From the NCBI GenBank assembly GCA_951213105.1, contig OX578150.1, positions 28,575,052-28,639,051 of the forward strand: a DNA stretch of 64,000 nucleotides, written 5' to 3'. Each line of letters starts with the position of its first letter. Position 1 is the first letter of the stretch. The notes under the pieces were generated by a model. That model ran no database searches, was not told the DNA's origin, and saw only the letters and a program-made list of their open reading frames with translations. Source of the DNA: Amaurobius ferox. Its lineage: Eukaryota; Arthropoda; Arachnida; Araneae; Amaurobiidae. The position numbers and the translations under genes are program-made. Positions 54,895 to 64,000 of the stretch are shown one piece after another.

Positions 54895-56968
54895 TAACAC
54901 TTTATAACATAGTTGAAAAGTGTTTATGACTTTGTTCATACTGTCTGTCTGTCTGTCTGTCCGTTAGCACGATAACTGTCGTAAAAATGACTTTAACAAA
55001 ATGAAATTTTAGTATGTTTTTCAGACGGTCTGTGGTACCTATGGGAATATAAATAAATAATATCACCCAATTAGTTTTTTATTGAACCCGGGTTGAAAAA
55101 AATGAAATACATTGAACCCTATGGGACCTAATTTTTCAAACATTTTTCAAGCAAATTTAAAATTCACAAATTACTTCGAAATTTTTAGGAAATATTCACA
55201 TTATCCCATAAAATATATAAAAAAAATTTCAGTAAAATATGTTAAGCAGTTTTTTAATTAAAAATTATTTAATATAGGGAAAAAAACAAATTCAATTAAA
55301 TTCTGACTTTTGGAATATCCTCCAGAAAGAAAAAATAGATATATTATATAATAAATATCTTTCCAAGAGTTTTAATCATTTTGTATATGAGAGAGGCTCC
55401 ACATTTAAAAATAAGTTTGGTAGATAACAATTTTTCAAATTTTTTTTTAATTTTATATAACTCTTCATGATATACTTATTTGATGGCATTTTTAATGCAC
55501 TTTCCTACGTCCTAGAGAGTTAAGATTTGGTACACAGTTTAAATTTGTTGAACATTTTATTCTACAAAAATTTGGTGGATCTTTAAATATAGATCATAAT
55601 TTTTTTCGAAATGGCCTGCAAATAATCCCCGTTCACTTCTACAAATCATTGCTGTAATATTGTTAAAAATTCTGATGTGGGCAGCACATGTCTTTCCCTG
55701 CAGACTCATATTCACGTTCTCTTTATTTCTTCAATAATAATTTGAGTTTATCTGCACAAAATAACAGCCGTAAGTATTTTAAATGACATTGAATTTGCAC
55801 GTTAAACTTAATTTGGTTCTCATTTGATAGCTGGACTTATTGCCAAAGGTGGCGTAGCGAAAACGCGAAAAAACTAGAATATCTCAAGAACGGCTAGTCT
55901 TAGAGTAATGGGGTTAGTCTTATTCTTTTTGTTGTCAAAAATCACGTATGAAATAGGAATTTAATTGATATAATTGAGCACACGTAGTCCTTTATTTTTA
56001 TATTTAACGATTTTTGCGGGCCATTTCACAAAATAGCTCGTTCCTTTTTCCTGAATCGTACTAGAATAACCTTCAAATGATTTATGTACCAAATGTTGTT
56101 AAATTTGGTATATAAATCAGTTGTAGGTCATTGAAACATTATACACTAAATTTTGTTAAATTTGTTCCATTAGTTTTTAGCTAGAGTGGATAAAGGCAAT
56201 TTCTGCCGGCCATTTCGCAAAGAAGGCAGATTCTTTTATTACGAATCGTACTATAATCTAATGAGCATCAGGATTTCCCACAAAAAACATACCTACCAAA
56301 TTTTATGAAATTCGGTCCATTAGTTTTTCAATTAGAGTGGATGTAATATCCTCACTGACACACAGAAACATACACAGATACACACACAGACGTCTTCCTA
56401 AAAATAGTTTTTTCGTGTTCTAGAAGTCCCAAAACGTGTAGATCCTTCGAAAATTCGAGTTCTGATCTTCGGCACGATTCCAATACTTTGAATACACACA
56501 CACACACACATAAATATATATTAACTGCGTATCTGTGTATTATCTGTGTATCTAAATTCCGTGCCTATGCAATTACAATAGTTGTGATTTTAAATGATCC
56601 CTAAACTTTTATTATTTCTTCAACGAAGCCTAATTTTAACTTATGCATAACGCAAATATCTGAAGCGATTGTAAGGTGAGTTACATAAGAATTGCTGAAT
56701 TTTTTTCACACAAAATTATTTAGCTCTGGAGTCTGGAATACAAGTTATATGAATGAAATATGCATTGATTTTGCATAGAGAATCAGATGATTTATATTTC
56801 GATACAGTTTTAAATATTTAAGTATAATAAATTACTTTAGTACTGTGATAATGTAAAAGATATCACCACTGAATGTATCACATTTTAAAAATGTTTAAAT
56901 GAAATTGCATTTCATTTGGAAAGTGTTTCATAATCAATTCTTATGCATGATTGATCTTTCTTTTTTTT
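54895..56968 (+). mobile_element. Family B element B5 with nested C2
   Basis: ACACTTTATAACATAGTTG head, CTGT tract, body, the A/T block shared with B3, nested C2, and tail GCATGATTGATCTTTC. The same composite as B3 without the Jockey. Confidence 0.8.
55671..56500 (-). mobile_element. Family C element C2
   Basis: TCTGATGTGGGCAGCACATG start, ACACACAGACGTCTTCC region and the GCACGATTCCAATACTTTG end. Reverse of C1, as expected from the orientations of the two hosts. Confidence 0.65.
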
Positions 56969-57352
56969 TTTAAATTTTGAAACTCTAAAAATGAAAAGTT
57001 GGCAGTAATATCCACATTTTGAATGCTATCGTTCTAACACCCCCCCCCCCCCTGGAAAAAAAAAATCCTGCATACGCCCATGTATGTGGTGTCGCTAGTG
57101 TTTAGTTGTTCTCATTTGACACAGCAGGTAGATGTAGTGTTAAGTATATATATTTTTGATTATTTTTAAATTTATGTTCCCCAATTATGAGTAGCATTAA
57201 TAAGCATCCTTTCGTAGTTGAAGTACAAGGAACAAAATGTATATAGACAAACATAAATTCTAAGGTAAAATAAATTTGAATACGGAATATTCTTCATTGT
57301 TTTGAGTTCTAATATGCATTGTAGTGGTAATGTTTTTTTTTTCTGAAAATTA
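56969..57352. other. Unassigned with C-run and repeat remnant
   Basis: A C-run at about 57040-57052. 57085-57240 is a distant match to the hAT-like MITE (GTGTCGCTAGTGTTTAG, CCAATTATGAGTA). No gene. Confidence 0.35.
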
Positions 57353-57354
57353 AC

Positions 57355-57515
57355 AGTTTGAATAAATAGGTTGAATTAATAGTATTTATCATAATAAATA
57401 GTGTGAATATATAGGTTTGAATAGAAGAAATAGTTTGAATATATAGGTTTGAATAATAGTTTGAAGAAATAATTTGAATATATAGGTTTGAATAAATAGT
57501 ATTTATTCACTGAGG
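57355..57515 (+). repeat. Minisatellite of TAGTTTGAATATATAGG-type units
   Basis: Imperfect tandem units of about 25-40 bp rich in TTTGAATA and AATAGT, 180-340 bases before exon E. Confidence 0.6.
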
Positions 57516-57552
57516 ACCTTTCTCCATAGAAATACGTATAATGCATACGTAT

Positions 57553-57595
57553 AAATATTTGGAGACATTATACGTATAATATCTCCAAATATTTT
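57553..57595. repeat. Near-perfect 43-bp palindrome
   Basis: AAATATTTGGAGA and TCTCCAAATATTT flank a central ATTATACGTATAAT, which is itself palindromic. Lies about 100 bases before exon E. Confidence 0.85.
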
Positions 57596-57692
57596 TATTC
57601 TAACTCTTTTTATAGATCTTGTACAATATTGAACATAATGCATGATAATAAGAATGGATTCTCTATTACACAAAACGTTTTTTTTTCCCTAG

Positions 57693-57941
57693 GTTAACTA
57701 CATCATTGATAACAACTTAGGGGGTGGAATGGTCTGGGCCTTGGATCATGACGATTTTCGAGGAAAATGCCATGGCGAGTACTTTCCCTTGTTGTCTGCC
57801 ATCTACACCAAATTGAATGGTCGGGCTGAAGGGGTGTACATATCACCAGACGAAAGTGCCAAGAAATTGAAAAAGAGATCTATTGCATACCCAGACCAAC
57901 TCTTCAAGTGCAACTCAGAGGGCGGGATTGTTCCTAACTGA
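57693..57941 (+). CDS. GH18 chitinase-like gene, last exon E
   Basis: Acceptor TTTTTTCCCTAG, phase 0, 82 codons and TGA-terminated. It encodes VNYIIDNNLGGGMVWALDHDDF, the GH18 strand-8 motif whose Trp lines the substrate cleft, then RGKC, then a 50-residue tail. The tail ends FKCNSEGGIVPN, like the first residues of a chitin-binding peritrophin domain that stops almost at once. Either the domain was lost or this is an isoform end. Exons A-E join to about 258 residues. Secreted chitin hydrolysis is the family role; activity cannot be judged without the missing catalytic exon. Confidence 0.93.
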   Translation, partial: VNYIIDNNLGGGMVWALDHDDFRGKCHGEYFPLLSAIYTKLNGRAEGVYISPDESAKKLKKRSIAYPDQLFKCNSEGGIVPN

Positions 57942-57975
57942 AACCTTGCGAGTTGTCCTGTGTGCCAGTGACGCA

Positions 57976-58073
57976 AATAAATCGATGTTATGACATTATA
58001 TTATAGCCTATGCTTGAAATGACTTCTATCGTGAGAATTTTTTGTTAATAATTGAATAAATTTATGGAATAAA
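57976..58073 (+). promoter_or_regulatory. Polyadenylation signals of the chitinase-like gene
   Basis: AATAAA at 57976-57981, 58055-58060 and 58068-58073, 35 to 130 bases after the stop. Confidence 0.65.
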
Positions 58074-58560
58074 GATTAGGTTAAGTAACAAGAAAAATTG
58101 TGTGTCTAACATATTAAAATGAGACTTTTATCTGTATTTCTGTCTGTGTGTTCCTGCCGTCTGTAGTAAAAAATCGAAGGGTCAGTAAGAGGTGACATTT
58201 ACTACAGAAATGCTTAACGTCCCTGTAATGTGCACTTCGACGAAATTTATTTTAATTTCGAATTAGTTTAAAAGTAACGAACGTTTAAAGTCGAAACTCA
58301 CCATTTGACGCCAAATTAAACCTATTCATTCTTTTTACCGCTACAGACGATATTCGAAAGCAGGTGTTTTGATTAATTTTGTCACGACAAAAGAAAAGTA
58401 TCTACTTCCAAACTAAATTATCTAGAGTGTATACAGACAGACACACACACATATGTGCAAAGACAGACAGACATACACACAGACGTTCCGTCTAAATAGT
58501 TTTTAAGGTTCAGCCTTTCTTATTACGTCAATGTATACAGTTGCCGTATTTGAACACTCG
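58074..58560. other. Downstream flank with a dispersed repeat
   Basis: 58130-58370 matches 37640-37900 (TCTGTATTTCTGTCTGTG, CGAATTAGTTTAAAAGT). CACA/CAGA tract at 58435-58480. No gene. Confidence 0.4.
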
Positions 58561-59053
58561 GAGCAAGGTTGCCAGATTTGACGATTTATCACCAATTTGA
58601 TGACTTTTCGAAGGTACTAGAAACTTCTCGAGATAGTGATTATTCTTGGAGATACAAGCTCCTTTTGGAAGTTTCTACAGAGAACATATACAAGGAGTTG
58701 TCGCTCAGTTGGAGAGCTGATGACGGGATACGAGCTACATTGACTTGTGGGATAGGTCAATGTTTTAGGAATAATAGTATCGGTGGTTTTGTAAAATTTT
58801 TGGAGCATTTAATTGTTGTTTTACTGTAGTTGTTTAGTGATATTGTAAGATAGTCATCGATCTACTTGCTGTATGTTGTTGAACAATATACAGCAAGTAG
58901 CTCGATGACTATATAATTCACAAGCACACAATGCACATGAACAACAATTGTTCATATTTATTCTGTGCTTGTGAATTATCCAGAAATGTGGATTCATTCT
59001 TATATCCTGAAAATTCAACCTACGGTTCCAGAGGATGTGTTGTAACATATTGG
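58561..59053 (+). repeat. gypsy 5' LTR (left boundary unclear)
   Basis: Ends at about 59053 just before the primer-binding site. It contains two hairpins: CATCGATCTACTTGCTGTAT with ATACAGCAAGTAGCTCGATG (about 58856-58909), and AATTCACAAGCACA with TGTGCTTGTGAATT (about 58916-58978), enclosing ATGAACAA/TTGTTCAT. The 3' 80 bases resemble 22690-22800. Confidence 0.55.
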
Positions 59054-59071
59054 TGTCAGAAGTAGGATTTC
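59054..59071 (+). promoter_or_regulatory. gypsy primer-binding site
   Basis: TGGTGTCAGAAGTAGGAT follows the LTR end, the form that arthropod gypsy elements use for tRNA priming. Confidence 0.6.
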
Positions 59072-59114
59072 TGGAAACTTCATAATCCAGTATAGCCTCC
59101 CAACTAGAAAAACG

Positions 59115-60581
59115 ATGGAGGAGCAGTTGAGTGATATGAAGGTGTGGTGATTGTGCGTCGCCAGGCCCCGAACCAGGGACCTAGTGCATACAAGACCGAC
59201 ATTATAATCATAGAACAAAAGCTAGCTTCAGCTCCGCTCTTATAATTCGGGTACAGGTTCCAAGCATCTTTGATCAGATGTCTTTGCTGCCGCACACTCC
59301 CCCACCTGATGAGGAACCCGGGTCGAATTTCGGCAAGAAGGGGGGCCGCCTCGAAAACCCCCGCGTGTCCCCATCCGAATTCAGCTGAGGGCTGAAGGCC
59401 GGGAGGCGTGTCGCTTCGAGCGTGACGTCAGTCGTTGTCAACCAGGAAGGGAGTGGCAAGGCCTCTGACTCCGTGTGGTGCTGCCATCTCGTGTTGAGAG
59501 GTGAGATCATTGGAGAGGAAGGTTGCGTGTTTCAAACGTCCAGTCATCATTGTGGCGATTGAGCGTCACCAGTCCCGAACTTGGGACCTAGTGCATACAA
59601 GACCGACATTATAATCATAGAGTAAAAGCTAGCTTCAGCTCCGTTCAAATAATTCGGGTACAGGTTCCAAGCATCTTTGATCAGATGTCTTTGCCGCAAA
59701 GAAATTAATGAAAACCGCACATGAAGCGAAGGTAGAAAAGATGGAAAAGAGGATGACAGCCGGACAAGAAGAAGTGAAAAAGGATATGAGAGATGTAAAA
59801 GTGGATATGAGAGCTGTAGTACAAGGGAATATGTGAGCAGTACAAGTGGATATGAGAGCAGTACAAGTGGATATGAGAACAGTACAAGTGGGTATGAAAG
59901 CAGTACAAGAGGATGATCATCCAAAACTTCGGCAACGTGAATGAAACTCTGAAGAAGCTCGAAAGGAGATTAATTGTTGTAAAGCGAAAATACCCAGTTG
60001 CCAATACAATACGGATTTTTGCATGCCGTTACTATGCCCCTGACAGATTATGGACGAAAACCCCCAGGTCGTCCATGCCAGTGGAAATTAATCTGCCGTT
60101 ACTACACAAACTGAAATCTCCTACGTATTGCGGACAAAGCAAGTGGACGAATTTTCGGGCACAATTCGATGTTATCGCAGATGTGGACGATTGGGACGAG
60201 TAGAGAAAAGCCTGCAAACTCGTTGCGCCCCTTTGAGATTCTGCAGCTGATGGTTTATAGACGTTCCCGACGAAAAAACATCTAGACTTTACAGCCCTAG
60301 AACTCCGCTATGGGGATAATAATCAAAACGAAACAAACAGAGTTCAATAAAAATCTCGCCTCCAAAAGTCTGAAGAGAATCTACAGGAACTGGCGTCTGA
60401 TATTGAAAGACTTTCGCAGCTATCGTTTGCAGACGACTACCCTATGTATGTTTACAGTGTCTGGAAGGGATAGTGTGCCGACCGAGGCGAAAAACAGGTT
60501 CCCTAAAAACCGCCTACGCCAGACGGCGTTGGTCTCGAATAAGCGGTCTAAAGCGGAGGAGTTAACATTGAAACTAATGAG
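59115..60581 (+). pseudogene. gypsy gag pseudogene, split by TRIM 2
   Basis: ATG 59115 with MEEQLSDMK, then the TRIM, then KMEKRMTAGQEEVKKDM (about 59735-59790), a run of AVQVDMR repeats, the capsid-like KWTNFRAQFDVIADVDDW (about 60141-60195), NLQELASDIERLSQL-like (about 60380-60420) and SKAEELTLKLM near the end. The order matches arthropod gypsy gag. There are several stops and frameshifts. Pol is absent because a foldback element begins at 60582. Confidence 0.8.
59143..59698 (-). mobile_element. TRIM-like element 2, reverse
   Basis: Terminal repeats 59143-59296 and 59551-59698, related to TRIM 1. A purine tract in minus orientation, AGGTGGGGGAGTG, sits next to the repeat. Flanks AAGG / AAGA. 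Inserted in the gag frame. Confidence 0.7.
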
Positions 60582-63500
60582 AATTTAATGCAAACGAAAT
60601 GATTGATATCTTTGGAAATAATTGAAGAATTTGTCTGAAATTTGGTGTAATTATTGCAAGTGGTATACACAAAAAGTCATTTGATTTTCAGAGAGATTGG
60701 CCTAGGGATATATCCATATTTTAAAAATTTTATTTAGCTTTATCTGTGGTCGTTCAAACATTTGAGATCCAAAATAATCAAATTCATTCATCACAGTAAC
60801 GTGAAATTCGGTAAGACGTTTTCTCTTGTGGTACATTTCAGTTCTTTCGATTTTGAAGCTTATCGGGCTAGCCCGTCCTGGGCCCGCCATAGGACTTTAC
60901 TTGTTTTTGGTATAACTCGAGAACAGATGTATCTAAAAATTAGAAGTTTAGCATATGCTTGTCATTTGCTGTATATTTTAACTCTTTGGATTAAGAATCT
61001 TACCGGGCTAGCCCGTCCTGAGCCCAACAAGAGGAATATATCGTTTTTTGAGAATAACTCAAAATTCGGAGCATCTGGAATGTCTAAATTTAATATATCA
61101 TTGCCCTTTGTGGTATATTATATTTCATCGCATTTCGATCCTTATCGGGCTAGCCCGTCTTGGCCCGCCATAGAAATTTACTCGCTTTTCAAGAATAACT
61201 CGATCAAACGGAGTAGCTAAAGAATGTGGATTTTGTATATCATTTTCTTTTGGATGGATTTTAATTTAGATTTTGAACCCCATCGGGCTAGCCCGTCCTG
61301 AGCCCAATAAGAGGAATATATCGTTTTTTGAGAATAACTCAAAATTCGGAGCATCTAGAATGTCTAAATTTAATATATCATTGTCCTTTGTGGTATATTA
61401 TATTTCATCGCATTTCGAACCTTATCGGGCTAGCCCGCCTTGGCCCGCCATAGAAATTTACTCGCTTTTCAAGAAGAACTCGATCAGTCGGAGTAGCTAA
61501 AAAATGTAAATTCAGTATATCATTCCCTTTTGGATGGATTTTAATTTATATAATATAGTATTCTCTTTTGGGATATATTTTAATTCTTTGGATTTTAAAC
61601 TTTATAAGATTACCCCATCTTTGCCCAGCCTTAGGAATGCATTCGTTTTTGGAAAATAACTCGAAAATTGGATAAAAATGATCATTTACCAAACAATTAA
61701 ACAATTACATTAGTTCTCCTTAGGGATTATATTTGAGAAAGTATTTTGTACTGTTGTGTAAACCCACATTCGATCGTCGCCCCCCCCCCCTTATCCTAGA
61801 TCTTGGCTACGCTTATATGCAAGAGAATTAAATAATGCGAAACCAGTCCACGGTGCACTTTAAAGATTCATAGTAATATAGTGATTCGTACTACATAGTA
61901 TAATAGAAAGAAAAGTCTTGTGACGGGATTTTTGGATGCTGGAATTCGCAGATTATGAAATGTTAAGCGATTTTTTAGCCTATTCGTCGAAATGCAAAAT
62001 AAAGTAATATGCTGGATGAATCGAATTAATACATTTTTCTAGGCAATTTTACACAGAAAAGGCAAAAATGATAATTACAGCCCAATCTTAGAACGAAAAA
62101 GAATATTGTACATGTGACGGTTCTTAGTAAAATCAAATTCGATCTCAGATGACCAATGTGCTAATGAGATACTTCCCATTGTATCTAGAGGCCACCCTGA
62201 AGGCAGTACAAAATGTCTTTTTCTGGTGTTCTACCCATTTCCAGAGCCCCCGCTGATTTGCGGATCTTTTGAGCATTGTTCGTGTAAGAGATGTGGCAAT
62301 TTGCGGAAACGTATGTTAAGGAGACGCGCCTGTCGAAATAAAATAGCGGTCGATTACATGTCCACTCTCAATCGAAATTCTTATCAGCGCTATCTTTCAC
62401 CGTACAAAAAAGACAGGACTTGTAAACAGCCCCCATCTTGTTCTAATGTTCAAGCGGCAATGGTGTTTCATATTTTCCTTCCAAATTCACAGGGCCACCC
62501 ACAGGCATTTTTCCTAGTAGCCGAACATATGAGATAAAACAAAATATTTGCCAGACATTCTCATACATTCTTTTTTTAGGTTTACATGGTAATATGTGTC
62601 AAAATGCAAAACAAAAGTTTGGTTTTAAGGCATTCGTTGAAGTTATTCATATAATGCTTTTAAAAATTATTGAAAAATTTCAATTTCAAGCAAACAAAAG
62701 CAATACGTGCGGTCCAAATTTCTGCTAAAGAAATAAAATTATCTTCGTAAAAAGCAGAATACCACTCAAAATACTAATATCGACCGGTTTCGAAGGCATA
62801 AAACCTTCTTCGTCAGATCACGCAGAACCGTAACCTTCACTCGTACTCCCAGTTCACCGACCCAACATCCGTGGACAAATTTCGCACTTCTTAGCTCATT
62901 TGCATATGGATGTAACTATGTATTTAGGACACAAAGGGGTCGACGATCGAATGGAGCTTATAGTACAAAATTCATTTTTTTTTAAATATGGACAATTTTG
63001 AGAACTAATGTAATTGTTCGGCAAATGGGGTTTTTTACCACACATCCTATCTCCCATGCCTACGCCACTAGTTATAATTATATATACGCCAAAAATATTA
63101 AATTCTACCCGAAATGGAATTAATATACTAAATTTGGATTTTCGGGCTAGCCCGACGAGCTTCAAAATCTAAATTAAAATCCATCCAAATGGAAATGATA
63201 TACTAAATTTATATTTTTCAGCTACTCCGATTGATCGAGTTATTTTTAAAAGCGAGTAAATTTCTATGGCGGGCCCAAAACGGGCTAACCCGATACGGTT
63301 CGAAATGCGTTGAAATGTAATATACCCCAAAGGACAATGACATATTAAATTTATACATTCTAGATGCTCCGAATTTTTAGTTATTCTCAAAAAACGATAT
63401 ATTCCTTTTGTTGAACTCAGGACGGGCTAGCCCGATAAAATTTTTATCCAAAGAGTTAAAATATACAGCAAATGGCAAGGATATTCTAAACTTCGAATTT

Positions 63501-64000
63501 TTCGATACACCTGTTCTCGAGTTATACCGCAAAAACGGGTGGGTTTCTAAGGCGGGCCTAAGACGGGTTAACCCGGTACGGTTGAAAATTGAAAGAATTA
63601 AAATACACCCCAAAAGAAAACGATATATTAAACTTAGATTTCCAACGTTCTCTGATTTTCGAGATATTCTCTAAAACCAGGTAATGTTCTATGGCGGGCC
63701 CAGGACGGGCTAGCCCGATAAGCTTCAAAATCGAAAGAACTGAAATGTACCACAAGAGGAAACGTCATAACGAATTTCACGTTACTATGATAAATGAACC
63801 TGATTATTTTGGACCTCAAATGTTTGAACGAACACCAAATTAAGTTAAATAAAATTTTAAAAATACGAATATATCCCTAGCTCAATCTCTCTGAAAATCA
63901 AATGACTTTTTGTGTATACCACTTACAATAATCACACCCAATTTCACACAAATTCTTCAGTTATTTTGAAAGATATCAGTCATTTCATTTGCAATAAATT
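60582..64000. mobile_element. Foldback element with 1-kb arms of 138-bp tandem repeats
   Basis: Left arm about 60582-61660, right arm about 62985-64000 (reaching the window end), inverted. Outer 280 bases: AATTTAATGCAAACGAAATG against CATTTCATTTGCAATAAATT at the edge. Inner part: five units in each arm carrying GGGCTAGCCCG or a variant, at about 60868, 61006, 61148, 61285 and 61426, and at about 63143, 63285, 63424, 63565 and 63705. The open frames in the arms are by-products. Confidence 0.85.
61661..62984. other. Central segment of the foldback element
   Basis: Unique sequence between the arms. A 103-codon frame (62226-62537) is basic and Cys-rich (CSCKRCGNLRKRMLRRRAC) but I do not recognise it. 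A C-run lies at 61779-61790. A CTGACGA...GAAA motif like that at 37975 is at about 62779-62820 (minus strand). No transposase seen. Confidence 0.4.

Noticed and set aside
60762..61500. 150-residue frame with repeated YRASPSW segments as a repeat protein
   Set aside because: The frame follows the 138-bp tandem unit of the foldback arms and is broken by stops in other units.

Overview
The window is eukaryotic, AT-rich and dominated by transposable elements. It has GT-AG introns of up to 20 kb, arthropod-type retroelements (Jockey, copia, gypsy), tRNA-derived SINEs and a Polinton/Maverick. An arthropod, most likely an arachnid such as a spider, fits best. That is an inference from repeat style, intron size and the resemblance of the gypsy gag to arachnid copies I know, not from a marker gene. 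No rRNA, functional tRNA, CRISPR array or bacterial gene was seen.

Host gene. The only convincing host gene is the 3' part of a plus-strand GH18 (chitinase-like) gene. Five exons (15409-15512, 35957-36080, 37066-37251, 45044-45160, 57693-57941) join in frame and encode about 258 C-terminal residues, followed by poly(A) signals. The exons with the catalytic DxxDxDxE motif are not visible and presumably lie left of the window. If so, everything to the left of 15409, Polinton included, sits in an intron.

Region 1-9050 is a decayed Polinton/Maverick, a virus-like DNA transposon cut by the left window edge. It holds a packaging ATPase, a small membrane protein, a PLA2-like protein, a zinc ribbon, a chromodomain integrase, small zinc-finger ORFs and a protein-primed type B DNA polymerase broken by stops and frameshifts, plus two short C-terminal genes. 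Genes are packed stop-to-start, often at TAAATG, and end in G/C-rich hairpins. The right end has a tandem array of hairpin-plus-T-run units.

Region 9050-57000 is intron filled with nested repeats. Most abundant are non-autonomous elements of three related families (A about 930 bp, B about 1.3 kb, C about 850 bp). They share a layout typical of Helentron-associated (HINE/DINE-like) elements: a terminal hairpin, a subterminal inverted repeat and a microsatellite. Several have paralogous empty sites inside the window showing insertion into T-rich sequence without target duplication. Other residents are a nearly full-length Jockey LINE with a perfect 15-bp target duplication, a 5'-truncated relative, a copia element carrying four further insertions, an RNase H-bearing LINE split by a family B element and a SINE, TRIM-like elements, SINEs, hAT-like, mariner-like and pogo-like remnants, a dimeric minisatellite, and large palindromes at 39557-42172 and 49998-51735.

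Region 58560-64000, downstream of the gene, holds a gypsy LTR, primer-binding site and gag pseudogene split by a TRIM. This runs directly into a foldback element whose roughly 1-kb inverted arms are built from 138-bp tandem repeats and which reaches the right window edge.
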